Shown here: one piece after another, positions 32,854 to 40,603 of the stretch
Layout of the letters: every line of letters starts with the position of its first letter
How positions within the stretch are numbered: the stretch's first letter is position 1
The notes under the pieces: generated by a model
What the model was told of the DNA's origin: nothing
What the model saw: the letters and a program-made list of their open reading frames with translations, nothing else
Databases searched by the model: none
Position numbers and translations under genes: made by a program
NCBI RefSeq assembly: GCF_000718635.1
Contig: NZ_JOBF01000009.1
Span: 62,001-126,000, forward strand
Direction: 5' to 3'
DNA from: Streptomyces varsoviensis
GTDB taxonomy: Bacteria; Actinomycetota; Actinomycetes; Streptomycetales; Streptomycetaceae
Length of the DNA stretch: 64,000 nt

Positions 32854-34280
32854 TCGAGAGAACCGCGCTGAGCGAGGAGTTCGTCCACTTCAACCAGTCG
32901 ACGCTCTTCCTCCACTACGGCATCCACCAGAGCGAACCCGTAATCCGCGCCAAGCTCGCCCTCGCCGAACCGGACGGCTTCCTGGCCGTACGCGACCGGG
33001 GCATCGTCGCCGGAGCCGTTTCCCGGCGCCTGACGATGACCGTGCGCCCCGGCCGTACGCTCCCCGCGACCGGACTCGGCGAGATCGCCGTCCTACCCTC
33101 CCACCGGCGGCGCGGGCTGCTGCGCGAGTTGATGCGGGCCCACCAGCGGACGTCCGCCGAGGCCGGCCACGCCTTCACCGTGCTCAACGCCAGTGAAGGC
33201 GGCATCTACGGCCGGTTCGGCTACGCGCCCGTCACCACCGACAGCGTCTGGACCCTGGACCCCCGCACCGCCGCCATACCCCGCACCGCGCCGTGCGAGG
33301 TGGAACTGCTGGACGCCGCGGCGGCCCGTACGGCCCTGCCGCCGGCCTTCGACGCCTACCAGCGCGCCACCCCCGCCGAACTGGCGCGGGAACCCGCGTG
33401 GTGGCGGACCCGGTTCGACTGCCCGGAGGCCGTCGGCGCCCCCGCGGACCAGCACTGCGTACTGGCACGCGGCAAGCAGGCGGACGGCGCGGCCACCGGC
33501 TACGCCCTCTGGCGGCGGCCAGCGCCCTGGAGCCAGGAGACGGGCCCCGCGCCCGTGATCGTCGACGAGTTCATCGCCCCGGACCACACGACCACCCAGG
33601 CACTGCTGGCCTTCTTCACGGGGCTGGACCTGTGCGACCGCGTCGAGTTCCGCCGCCGGCCGCTCACCGCCCCCCTCCACTGGCGGTTCGCCGACCCCCG
33701 CAGCATGCGCCTGACGGGCGCGACCGACCGGCTGTGGGTCCGCCTCCTCGACGTCCCCGCCGTCTCGATGGCCTGCCTCACCGGCCTCGACGCCCCCCTC
33801 ACCCTCCGCGTCCACGACGCCAACGGCCCGGCGGACGGGGCGTGGGACATCGAGCCCGGACCGTACGGACCGGCGCGCACCGCCGCCGACCTGGGGCCGG
33901 AGGTCGTCGACCTGGGGGCTCCGTACGGACCGGGGTGCGCCAAGTCCCGGCGCGGTGCCGCCGATCTGGAACTGGAGGCCGGCGATCTGGGGGCTGCGTA
34001 CGGACCGGGGTGCGCCAAGTCCCGGCGCGGTGCCGCCGATCTGGAACTGGAGGCCGGCGATCTGGGGGCTGCGTACGGACCGAGCTGCGCCAAGTCCCGG
34101 CGCGGCACCGCCGATCTGGAACTGGAGGCCGGCGATCTCGCGGCCGTCCTGCTCGCGGGTACGGACGTACCCCGCCTCATGGCCGCGGGCCGCCTGGTGG
34201 AACACACCTCCGGCAGCGCCCTCCGGCTGGCCCGGGCCCTGGCCGGGACCGGAGCCCCGCACTGCTCCACGGTCTTCTGA
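32850..34280 (+). CDS. Eis-like GNAT N-acetyltransferase
   Basis: A 476-residue protein starting ATGA over the HAD stop. The N-terminal GNAT domain has the acetyl-CoA motif IAVLPSHRRRGLLRELMRAH (R-x-x-G-x-x/L) and FTVLNASEGGIYGRFGYAPV (Y-x-x-F-G-Y). The middle GNAT-like and C-terminal sterol-carrier-like domains are those of the Eis family, and the chain ends Phe-carboxylate as Eis proteins do (CSTVF). Family members acetylate amines of aminoglycosides. A resistance or tailoring role on the cluster's own amino product is plausible. A 75-base unit is repeated three times at 33,890-34,140 (GDLGAAYGPGCAKSRRGAAD), lengthening the C-terminal domain. Confidence 0.82.
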   Translation: MIERTALSEEFVHFNQSTLFLHYGIHQSEPVIRAKLALAEPDGFLAVRDRGIVAGAVSRRLTMTVRPGRTLPATGLGEIAVLPSHRRRGLLRELMRAHQRTSAEAGHAFTVLNASEGGIYGRFGYAPVTTDSVWTLDPRTAAIPRTAPCEVELLDAAAARTALPPAFDAYQRATPAELAREPAWWRTRFDCPEAVGAPADQHCVLARGKQADGAATGYALWRRPAPWSQETGPAPVIVDEFIAPDHTTTQALLAFFTGLDLCDRVEFRRRPLTAPLHWRFADPRSMRLTGATDRLWVRLLDVPAVSMACLTGLDAPLTLRVHDANGPADGAWDIEPGPYGPARTAADLGPEVVDLGAPYGPGCAKSRRGAADLELEAGDLGAAYGPGCAKSRRGAADLELEAGDLGAAYGPSCAKSRRGTADLELEAGDLAAVLLAGTDVPRLMAAGRLVEHTSGSALRLARALAGTGAPHCSTVF

Positions 34281-34322
34281 CACATCCCCCCTCACCCCGC
34301 CCTTGAGAGAGGCAGCCCAACC

Positions 34323-35312
34323 ATGTCCCTGCACCCCCACCCCCATCCCGTGACCACCCGGACGAACACCCGGGCCTGCCTGGCCGGGGAAGACCTCGAC
34401 TGGCTGGGTTACCGCTCCGTCTGCGTGGCGGCCGACCTCCCCACCCGCGTCCGCGTGCTGCCGGCCGGCGCAGGCGAACCGGGCGAGGAGGCCGAGGCCG
34501 AGGCCACGGCCGTATGGAATGCCATCCGCCGGCGGCTGCCGCACGTCGACGCGGAACGCCCCGCCGTGGCGATCGACGCCTCGGCACCGCTGGCCAGCGG
34601 GCTCTCCTCGTCCTCCTCGCTGATCATCGGCCTCTTCCGGACCTTCGCCCGGCACTTGGACCTCGAACTGGACGGCGCCACGCTGCTCCAGTGGGCGTAC
34701 GACCACGAGTACGCGATCTACCACGGCGGCGGCATGGACCAGACGTCCATCATCGCGGGCGGCGCCACCCTCACCGAGGGGCGGGACGGCTCCGTACCCG
34801 TACTGACCGGGTGCGTCCCGTTTCCCGAGGACTGGACGATAGTCGTCATCGACTCGGCGACCCCCAAGTGCACGTCGCGCCACCTCGCGGACGTCCGCCG
34901 CCAGCACGCCCAGGGCGACCCGACCCTGCGCCGTTACATCGCCGCAGCCGACGGCTGCGCGGAGAAGGCATGGTCAGCGGTTGTAAGCGCGGACCTGACC
35001 CTCCTGGGCGAGGCGATGACCGAGGCCCATACGGCGATGCGGGACATCCAGCACATGTCCTCGGAGGTCCTGGAGGACATGCGACGGACGGCCCGCCGGA
35101 CCGTCGGCCTCCCCGTGAAGATCACCGGAGCCGGGGGCGGCGGCTCCATGATCGGCGTCTGCCGGTCGGGGGACGCGGCCGAGATCAGGCATCTCCTCTC
35201 CCGCCACCTCCACGAGGAATACCCGCACGCCCGCGTCCTCCTGGCGGACGCCGCGCCCCTCACCGGCGACCTGCGCGCGGCCCGGCCCCAGCCGCAGGAA
35301 CTCTCCGCGTAG
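34323..35312 (+). CDS. GHMP-family small-molecule kinase
   Basis: A 329-residue kinase with GAGAGAGG upstream. The N-terminal substrate segment is NTRACLAGEDLDWLGYRSVC. The ATP loop is DASAPLASGLSSSSSLIIGL (P-x-x-x-G-L-S-S-S-S). The catalytic region is YAIYHGGGMDQTSIIAGGAT (Asp), and motif 3 is LPVKITGAGGGGSMIGVC. This is the galactokinase/mevalonate-kinase superfamily. In C7-cyclitol pathways a 1-kinase precedes nucleotide activation, and a GHMP enzyme would suit that step. A sugar kinase is equally possible. It is separated by 42 bases from the acetyltransferase gene and is part of the same run of genes. Confidence 0.85.
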   Translation: MSLHPHPHPVTTRTNTRACLAGEDLDWLGYRSVCVAADLPTRVRVLPAGAGEPGEEAEAEATAVWNAIRRRLPHVDAERPAVAIDASAPLASGLSSSSSLIIGLFRTFARHLDLELDGATLLQWAYDHEYAIYHGGGMDQTSIIAGGATLTEGRDGSVPVLTGCVPFPEDWTIVVIDSATPKCTSRHLADVRRQHAQGDPTLRRYIAAADGCAEKAWSAVVSADLTLLGEAMTEAHTAMRDIQHMSSEVLEDMRRTARRTVGLPVKITGAGGGGSMIGVCRSGDAAEIRHLLSRHLHEEYPHARVLLADAAPLTGDLRAARPQPQELSA

Positions 35313-35342
35313 CCCGTACCTCCCACCACAGAGGCGAAGCCC

Positions 35343-35822
35343 ATGACCACTCCGGAATTCATCCTCCACCTCCGCAAGTTCATCGGCCACGACCCGCTAT
35401 GGCTGTCCGGCGTCACGGCGGTCGTGTGCCACGAAGGGAAAGTCCTGCTCAACCGCCGTACGGACACGGGGAGATGGTCTCTCCTGCACGGCATCATCGA
35501 ACCGGGGGAGCAGCCCGCGACCGCGGTGGCCCGCGAAGTCCACGAGGAGACGGGCATCGTCGTCGCCCCCGAACGCATCACCAGCGTCCACACGCTTCCC
35601 CCGCTGGTCTGCGACAACGGCGACCAGGTCCAGTACCTCGACATCACCTTCCTCTGCCGCCCGGTCGCAGGCGAGGCCCGCGTCAACGACGACGAGTCAC
35701 TGGAAGTGGCCTGGTTCCCTTTGGACGCCCTCCCCGAACTCCCGGAAACCGACACCTTCCTGCTCTCAAGGGCCCTCGACGCCACCCCGACCCCGTGGTT
35801 CGCGCCTCCTTCGGCCACCTGA
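35343..35822 (+). CDS. Nudix hydrolase
   Basis: A 159-residue protein with a complete Nudix box, GIIEPGEQPATAVAREVHEE followed by TGI (G-x5-E-x7-R-E-V-x-E-E-x-G-I). It is preceded by WSLLHG, where usual family members have W-x-x-P-G-G. The rest is typical for ADP-ribose/NDP-sugar-type hydrolases. It lies 30 bases after the kinase and ends the cluster. It may remove a diphosphate from an activated intermediate or be a house-cleaning enzyme. No nucleotidyltransferase is seen in the cluster, which leaves the activation step unexplained. Confidence 0.85.
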   Translation: MTTPEFILHLRKFIGHDPLWLSGVTAVVCHEGKVLLNRRTDTGRWSLLHGIIEPGEQPATAVAREVHEETGIVVAPERITSVHTLPPLVCDNGDQVQYLDITFLCRPVAGEARVNDDESLEVAWFPLDALPELPETDTFLLSRALDATPTPWFAPPSAT

Positions 35823-35842
35823 CCTCATGGCCAAGAACGAGC

Positions 35843-35871
35843 TTGTAGGCGAATCACGGCCTGCCTAGCGT
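35843..35871 (+). promoter_or_regulatory. Promoter of the secreted-protein gene
   Basis: TTGTAG (35843-35848), a 17-base spacer, then TAGCGT (35866-35871), 33 bases before the start codon, with AAGGGA as the ribosome site. This is a good housekeeping-sigma promoter and marks the gene as separate from the cyclitol operon. Confidence 0.6.
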
Positions 35872-35903
35872 GTCGTGAACACGACGAAGGGATTCGGACA
35901 CCA

Positions 35904-36251
35904 ATGGCACGAATCAGCAGAAAGACCATCGCAAGCACCGGCGCGGCCCTCACCCTCGCCGCCACCGCCATACTCACCGGCGCCGGCCCCGCCGCCGCCG
36001 ACGGCATGTACGACACCTGCCTCCCCGGCCGAGCCTGCATCACCTTCGCCCAAGGCGTCTACGCCGGCAAAGTCTGGGTCTTCGAAGGCTGCGGCTACCA
36101 CCCCGTCAACGACAAGTTCAAATGGGCCGAAGCCCACGGCAACCCCTTCAAAATCTTCTACAACAACGGCTCCTGGGACCAGGTAGACCGCTGGCAAGCT
36201 CGCAGCCTCGACGGCATCAACGTAGCCAACCACGTAGAAATCTACTGCTGA
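35904..36251 (+). CDS. Secreted small protein, peptidase-inhibitor I36-like
   Basis: A 115-residue precursor. The signal peptide is MARISRKTIASTGAALTLAA, then TAILTGAGPAAADG, with A-x-A-type cleavage expected after about residue 33. The mature 82 residues contain four cysteines (TCLPGRACITF, EGCGYHP, EIYC) and the pattern 'C-I-T-F...GVYAGKVWVF...VDRWQARSLDGINV'. This resembles the beta/gamma-crystallin-like I36 (SMI) inhibitors of Streptomyces. Secretion is clear; inhibitor activity is a family guess. The third codon positions are less GC-extreme than the neighbours. It ends five bases before a strong terminator hairpin. Confidence 0.7.
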   Translation: MARISRKTIASTGAALTLAATAILTGAGPAAADGMYDTCLPGRACITFAQGVYAGKVWVFEGCGYHPVNDKFKWAEAHGNPFKIFYNNGSWDQVDRWQARSLDGINVANHVEIYC

Positions 36252-36255
36252 CCCC

Positions 36256-36276
36256 GCCGGCCCCCCGCAGGCCGGC
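36256..36276 (+). terminator. Rho-independent-type hairpin
   Basis: GCCGGCC-cccgca-GGCCGGC-type hairpin: GCCGGCC at 36256-36262 and GGCCGGC at 36270-36276, a perfect 7-bp GC stem starting five bases after the stop codon. There is no T-run, as usual in Streptomyces. Confidence 0.6.
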
Positions 36277-36340
36277 GTCAGCGCTCAATAGCGTGGCCCG
36301 CCAGCCCGCCCCGCGCAGTCTCCTGGAACTTCACCTTCAT
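36277..36340 (-). repeat. Remnant of sdaA 3' end (left copy of a 64-bp direct repeat)
   Basis: Aligned without gaps to 50,516-50,579, the 3' end of the intact sdaA gene, 57 of 64 bases are identical by my hand count. The reverse strand still reads [20 protein letters not shown] then a stop, against [20 protein letters not shown] then a stop in sdaA. Similarity ends abruptly on both sides. The two copies are in the same orientation and bracket the entire CRISPR-Cas locus. The 370 bases from here to the array contain no gene that I can support. Confidence 0.75.
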
Positions 36341-36707
36341 GGATGCGGCAGACGGTAGACCCAGTGGTCAGCCGACCTGGGAAACACCGAGAACGCCGCA
36401 CCCACAGCGCCCCGGCCCGTCCCGCGCTGACGCCCCCTCAAAACCCCCTGCGCCGCGCTCAAACTCCCTGGAAACCCCCTGACGGGAGGGCGTGTGCAGG
36501 GGGCTTCCAGGGCTTTGCCCTGCCTCGACGGTGATGACTTTCGGTAACGGGCGTGGGCCTTGGGTGCATTGATCGGGGATGACCGTCGAGCGAAGAGAAG
36601 TCGGTGATGGGGGCATCGTGAGGACGTCGGCTCCCGATTGCGTTCCCGCGGGGAAAACATGTTGGCGAGGAGAACACCAAGTCGGTCAAGAAGTTCCACC
36701 CGGGCGG

Positions 36708-37712
36708 CGAAACAACCCCGCGTGCGCGGGGACTACCCATGCGCGACGAGTAGGCCACCCAGCAAAAAGGGAACAGCCCCGCATGCGCGGGGACCACCGA
36801 GACGGAATAGCACCGTGGACCAGCCGACCGGGAACAGCCCCGCGTGCGCGGGGACCACGAATCCAGCTCCAACGTTTTGATTTCTTCGGTGGGAACAGCC
36901 CCGCGTGCGCGGGGACCACACGATCAGCTCATCGGTCACACGGGCATCAGACGGAACAGCCCCGCGTGCGCGGGGACCACGGCGAGCGCAAGCCCGTAGC
37001 CGGTGTCGGTGTGGGAACAGCCCCGCGTGCGCGGGGACCACCTCGGTCGAAGACGGTCGTATATGGCCGGTCAGGGAACAGCCCCGCGTGCGCGGGGACC
37101 ACCCCATAGAGGCCACGCCCGCCATCGCGTCGCGGGGAACAGCCCCGCGTGCGCGGGGACCACGGATTGCGGCCTCCCTTCCACCACGGCCTCAAGGGAA
37201 CAGCCCCGCGTGCGCGGGGACCACCGTACGACGGCGCCGATCCACTCACCGCCGTTGGGAACAGCCCCGCGTGCGCGGGGACCACGACGCCGCCAGCATC
37301 CGCCACACCTGGAACCTGGGAACAGCCCCGCGTGCGCGGGGACCACGCCCTGGGCAGACCGGTAATTCCACTGCCGGAGGGAACAGCCCCGCGTGCGCGG
37401 GGACCACCTGTGCCCCGTGGACCGGGGACCAGAGCAGCGGGGAACAGCCCCGCGTGCGCGGGGACCACACCACCGGGATGGGTGTCCACGACCACGGGTC
37501 GGGAACAGCCCCGCGTGCGCGGGGACCACTCCGCCTCCATCTGACACACCATCGGGGCCGCGGGAACAGCCCCGCGTGCGCGGGGACCACCCGCTGATGG
37601 CGTACGACCAGGCGACGCACCTGGGAACAGCCCCGCGTGCGCGGGGACCACACCGGCTCGCGGTTCGGCAGGTGCAGCGTCCCGGGAACAGCCCCGCGTG
37701 CGCGGGGACCAC
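36708..37712 (-). CRISPR. CRISPR array 1, type I-E, 17 repeats, 16 spacers
   Basis: 29-base repeats recur every 61 bases (start positions 36,708 + 61n, n = 0-16) with uniform 32-base spacers. In crRNA sense (minus strand) the repeat is GTGGTCCCCGCG-CACGCGGGG-CTGTTCCC: a 7-bp stem around a short loop followed by an 8-base 5' handle, the classic I-E form cut by Cas6e. The repeats at 36,708 (three or more changes) and 36,769 (one change) are degenerate, which marks the left end as the old, leader-distal end. The leader lies to the right, between the array and cas2. All spacers in the array are different. Confidence 0.97.
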
Positions 37713-37776
37713 AGGGCGCGACCTGGGGTTTTATGGCGCTGGACAGCGGATTTTACCCACTATCGCAGATTCCGGC
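37713..37776 (-). promoter_or_regulatory. CRISPR leader 1, conserved core
   Basis: On the minus strand the word GCCGGAATCTGCGATAGTGG, followed by GTAAAATC (37,776-37,749), lies 36 bases before the first repeat. It is nearly identical, at the same spacing, to 48,850-48,877 in front of array 2. The last bases before the repeat, CAGGTCGCGCCCT, are also shared. The surrounding sequence is much richer in A+T than its neighbours. It should hold the promoter and the Cas1-Cas2 integration site. Confidence 0.75.
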
Positions 37777-37813
37777 ATAGCTTCAATGCAGGTATTAAAT
37801 AGCCCAATTGATT

Positions 37814-38176
37814 TCAACCTCGTCCGAATCGGCGGCGCTTGGCCGCCTTGCTCCAGCCCTGTTTCGGGGGGTCGGTCGGGCTGGTGGTCTTGTGCGGTTG
37901 GGTGGGGTTGGGGCGGCGGAGGAGGGTGAGTCCTTCGTGGTCGGTGGGGTGCCAGGCGTGGTCGTGGGTTTCGAAGGTGAAGCCTTGTTCGTTGTTGGTC
38001 TGGTAGGCGAGCAGGGCGCGGCCCTTGCCGGAGTATTGGCGTACCTCGGCCCACAGGACGTCCCGTACGCGAGCGGAGGGGGAGCCGAGGAAGACGCCGG
38101 GGGAGAGTTCGAGGAGCCAGCGGGTGAGGAAGCCTCGGAGTCCTGCGGGGCAGTTGGCGAGGATGATGACGGTCAC
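37814..38176 (-). CDS. cas2e: Cas2e, CRISPR adaptation endoribonuclease-like subunit
   Basis: A 120-residue protein starting at the GTG at 38,176, which overlaps the cas1 stop (GTGA). It begins VTVIILANCPAGLRGFLTRW and continues LLELSPGVFLGSPSARVRDV LW, the conserved start of type I-E Cas2, which forms the dimeric core of the Cas1-Cas2 integrase. The motif QGFTFETHDHAWHPTDHEGL is also family-typical. A basic, proline-rich tail of about 30 residues follows. It is the last gene of the leftward cas operon and is followed by the leader of array 1. Confidence 0.92.
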   Translation of the reverse strand: MTVIILANCPAGLRGFLTRWLLELSPGVFLGSPSARVRDVLWAEVRQYSGKGRALLAYQTNNEQGFTFETHDHAWHPTDHEGLTLLRRPNPTQPHKTTSPTDPPKQGWSKAAKRRRFGRG

Positions 38177-39126
38177 CAGATGGGCTCTTCCCCGTAGTTG
38201 CGGCCGCCTTCGAGGTGGAGGCCGCCGTCGGTCTGGAGGGTGACGCGGTCTTGGGCTTCCGCCGCTTCGCCGGTCTGGGGCTCGTCGTGGCGTAGGAGTT
38301 GCTTGATGTCGCGTACGCAACGGTCGAGCAGGGCGGTTTCGTTGATGCGGTCGCGCAGGGCTCGTCGGGTGCGGGTGGCGACGTCGTCGGGGCCGTGTGC
38401 AGCCGCGTCGAACGCGGCGGGAATGGCGATGTCGGTCTTGTAGAGGTCGGCGATGTCCAGGACGAAGGAGCGTTCGTGGCCGGAGTGGACGAAGCCGAGC
38501 GCCGGTGAGCAGCCGAGGGCTGTGACCACCGCGTGCGCGATGCCGTACATGCACTGTGCGGCCGCGGTCACGCCCTGGTTGGGTGCGTCGCCTGCGGAGA
38601 AGTCGCCGTGGTGGTATTCGCGGCGTCGCCAGGGGACTCCGGTGCGGGCGGATTCGCGGCGATAGCACTCCTTGAGGCGGCGGCCCTCCATGCGCAGCAG
38701 TTCGTCGCGGCTATGCCCGCCCGGGTCCTCGTCGGGGAACCGCAGGCGGTACATGTCGCGGGCGACCTCCAGCCGCGTGCGGCGGTTCGCCCAGGCGGTG
38801 GCGTGTGCTTCGGCGAGGGCGGAGGAGCGGGTGAGCGCCCGGCCGCCGGCGTAGTAGCGCACGCCGTGCTCGCCCACCCACACCACTCCGGCTCCGCACT
38901 CGCCGAGTACGGACATGGCCTGGTGGGTGACCCGGGTGCCGGGGCCCAGCAGGAGCGTTCCGATGGTGGCGGCGGGGATGTGGGTGATGCCCTCGGTGTC
39001 CGTGGCGGTGATGGCGTTGTCGTCGCGGTGGACGGTGCACCGCTCCAGGTAGACGAAGGAGAGCCGGTCGCCGACCCGGTGGAGCTCGCGGGGTGTGGAG
39101 GCGGCCCGGCGGCTGACGGTGCTCAT
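38173..39126 (-). CDS. cas1e: Cas1e, CRISPR integrase
   Basis: A 317-residue protein from the ATG at 39,126, overlapping the cas6e stop (ATGA). The N-terminal beta-domain is DRLSFVYLERCTVHRDDNAI, and the catalytic helical domain contains LLRMEGRRLKECYRRESART (metal Glu), SPALGFVHSGHERSFVLDIA (His) and DLYKTDIAIPAAFDAA (Asp-Leu-Tyr-Lys, Asp). All metal ligands are present, so the enzyme should be active. It inserts 32-bp protospacers at the leader-repeat junction together with Cas2. Confidence 0.95.
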   Translation of the reverse strand: MSTVSRRAASTPRELHRVGDRLSFVYLERCTVHRDDNAITATDTEGITHIPAATIGTLLLGPGTRVTHQAMSVLGECGAGVVWVGEHGVRYYAGGRALTRSSALAEAHATAWANRRTRLEVARDMYRLRFPDEDPGGHSRDELLRMEGRRLKECYRRESARTGVPWRRREYHHGDFSAGDAPNQGVTAAAQCMYGIAHAVVTALGCSPALGFVHSGHERSFVLDIADLYKTDIAIPAAFDAAAHGPDDVATRTRRALRDRINETALLDRCVRDIKQLLRHDEPQTGEAAEAQDRVTLQTDGGLHLEGGRNYGEEPIW

Positions 39127-39851
39127 CGGGCCGGGGCCAGGGTCATCAGGCCGCAGCCGTAGGCCTTGGCTTTGCCCAGTCCGTGGGTGAGCGTGCGGCG
39201 GAGGGCGTCGGGGTCGGTGATGCGCAGCCTGCCGTCGAAGGTGACGCGCACGAACCGGACGTCGCCGCGGGAGCCGGGCTCGCGTTTGCGGAACTGATGG
39301 GGCACCCGGTTGTGCACGATCACCTCGTGCTCGTCGCCGGGGTCGTCGTCGGTGCCGGGCAGCAGACGTCGCGCGTCGGGCGTACGGGTGATCTCGAAGC
39401 CGGCGGCCTTCTGACGTTCGAGGAGCCACCGCACCTGGTGTTTGGGGGTCAGGTGCGCGGTCCGCTTGGTGGGGGTGCCCTCGGCGCTGCCTGGTTTACG
39501 GATGTGGTGGACGGGGTTGGCGGTGAGGCGGAAGCCCCAGGTGTCTCCCTGTTTGAGGGTGTCAAGGAATTCCGCGTAGGCGAACGTCGTCCACCCCGGC
39601 TCTTCGGCCTTGGGCCAGCCCACCTGCTCGACGAGGTGCGTCAGGTCCGGCTTGCCGGGGCTGACGATGAACAGGTCGGGGCGGCCGGAGGGGCTGTGGT
39701 CGAGCCGCCAGAGCACACGGGGGCCCTGCTCCTGGAGGGGCGGGGGCGTGGGGAAGGCCATGTTGACCGCGCCGTGCATGAAGTGCGGTGAACCCAGCAA
39801 CCGCCTGGCTTCGGTGCGGGCGGTGTTGATGCGGAAGCGCGTCAGGTACAT
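39123..39851 (-). CDS. cas6e: Cas6e (CasE), crRNA-processing ribonuclease
   Basis: A 242-residue RAMP protein beginning MYLTRFRINTARTEARRLLG, with SPHFMHGAVNMAFP (the conserved His-Gly segment). LWRLDHSPSGRPDLFIVSPG follows. The G-rich C-terminal loop reads LTHGLGKAKAYGCGLMTLAP, the hallmark of Cas6e. It cleaves the precursor crRNA below the GC hairpin of the repeat, leaving the 8-base 5' handle, and stays on the 3' hairpin. Start and stop overlap its neighbours by one and four bases. Confidence 0.95.
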   Translation of the reverse strand: MYLTRFRINTARTEARRLLGSPHFMHGAVNMAFPTPPPLQEQGPRVLWRLDHSPSGRPDLFIVSPGKPDLTHLVEQVGWPKAEEPGWTTFAYAEFLDTLKQGDTWGFRLTANPVHHIRKPGSAEGTPTKRTAHLTPKHQVRWLLERQKAAGFEITRTPDARRLLPGTDDDPGDEHEVIVHNRVPHQFRKREPGSRGDVRFVRVTFDGRLRITDPDALRRTLTHGLGKAKAYGCGLMTLAPAR

Positions 39852-40603
39852 CAGTCGGTCCTCGGGAAGCTCTCCGTGGTGCTCACGTCACCAGGGCCCA
39901 CCGGCCGTAGACCGGCGGTCGGGTCGTGGGACGCGGGCGCGGCCCGGTCGGTGATCAGGCCGCGCAGTTCGTAGCGTCGGTGGCGGGGGTCGAAGCGGAC
40001 CGGGGTATCGCGCTGCGACAGGTGCGGCGTCTCGCCCGGCGGGCAGTCGAGCAGCAGCTCCAGCGGTTCCGCTCCGGAAGACCCGCCACCGTACTCGGCA
40101 GCGCGCTCCAGTTGCCGTACATACCAGCGGGACGCCTGCCATGGAACGCCACGCAGCGCGTCCTCCAGGGAGATGTCCGCGGGCGGGCCCATCAGCACCG
40201 GCCTGGACGGCGGGCAGGAGCGGCGCCCGAGATACGGAAGGTAGTACGGAGCCCGGAGCGCTTGATGCAGATGTTGGAGCAGCGCGGCGTCGCCCTCCAC
40301 ACCGGCGACGAACACCGCGTCGGCGAGGTAATAACGCTCCGAGAGCGGCATCGCCTTGCCGGAGTCGGCGTGGTGCGCGGTATGGAAGTCCCGCATGCGG
40401 GAACCGGGTTGGTCGATCCGCACGCCGAAGCGCAGCGCGGCCAGGTCGGACAGGTCAGCGTCCCGGGGCCGGCCCTGCGCGGCGGCGAGCAGACCGAGCA
40501 CCCCGCTCTTGGTGGGGGCGTTCTCCGTACTGCGGCGGGCGAAGCGCGCGGCAGAACCCCAGGACTGCATCGGGCCCGCCAGCCGGAGCAGCAGCGTGGT
40601 CAT
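39851..40603 (-). CDS. cas5e: Cas5e (CasD), Cascade subunit
   Basis: A 250-residue RAMP protein. It starts MTTLLLRLAGPMQSWGSAAR, then FARRSTENAPTKSGVLGLLA AA, the highly conserved Cas5e beginning. The rest includes RFGVRIDQPGSRMRDFHTAH and YYLADAVFVAGVEGDAALL. In Cascade it binds the 5' handle of the crRNA. It overlaps cas7e by four bases and cas6e by one. Confidence 0.95.
   Translation of the reverse strand: MTTLLLRLAGPMQSWGSAARFARRSTENAPTKSGVLGLLAAAQGRPRDADLSDLAALRFGVRIDQPGSRMRDFHTAHHADSGKAMPLSERYYLADAVFVAGVEGDAALLQHLHQALRAPYYLPYLGRRSCPPSRPVLMGPPADISLEDALRGVPWQASRWYVRQLERAAEYGGGSSGAEPLELLLDCPPGETPHLSQRDTPVRFDPRHRRYELRGLITDRAAPASHDPTAGLRPVGPGDVSTTESFPRTD

Noticed and set aside
36277..36340. 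Independent small gene encoding [20 protein letters not shown]
   Set aside because: It is only the last 21 codons of an sdaA-like gene with no start or ribosome site of its own.
36579..37929. Long open frames of 120-230 codons on both strands through CRISPR array 1
   Set aside because: The 61-base period shifts frame each unit and the repeat lacks stops, so all frames stay open. The translation is a repeat artefact (NSPACAGTT-like).
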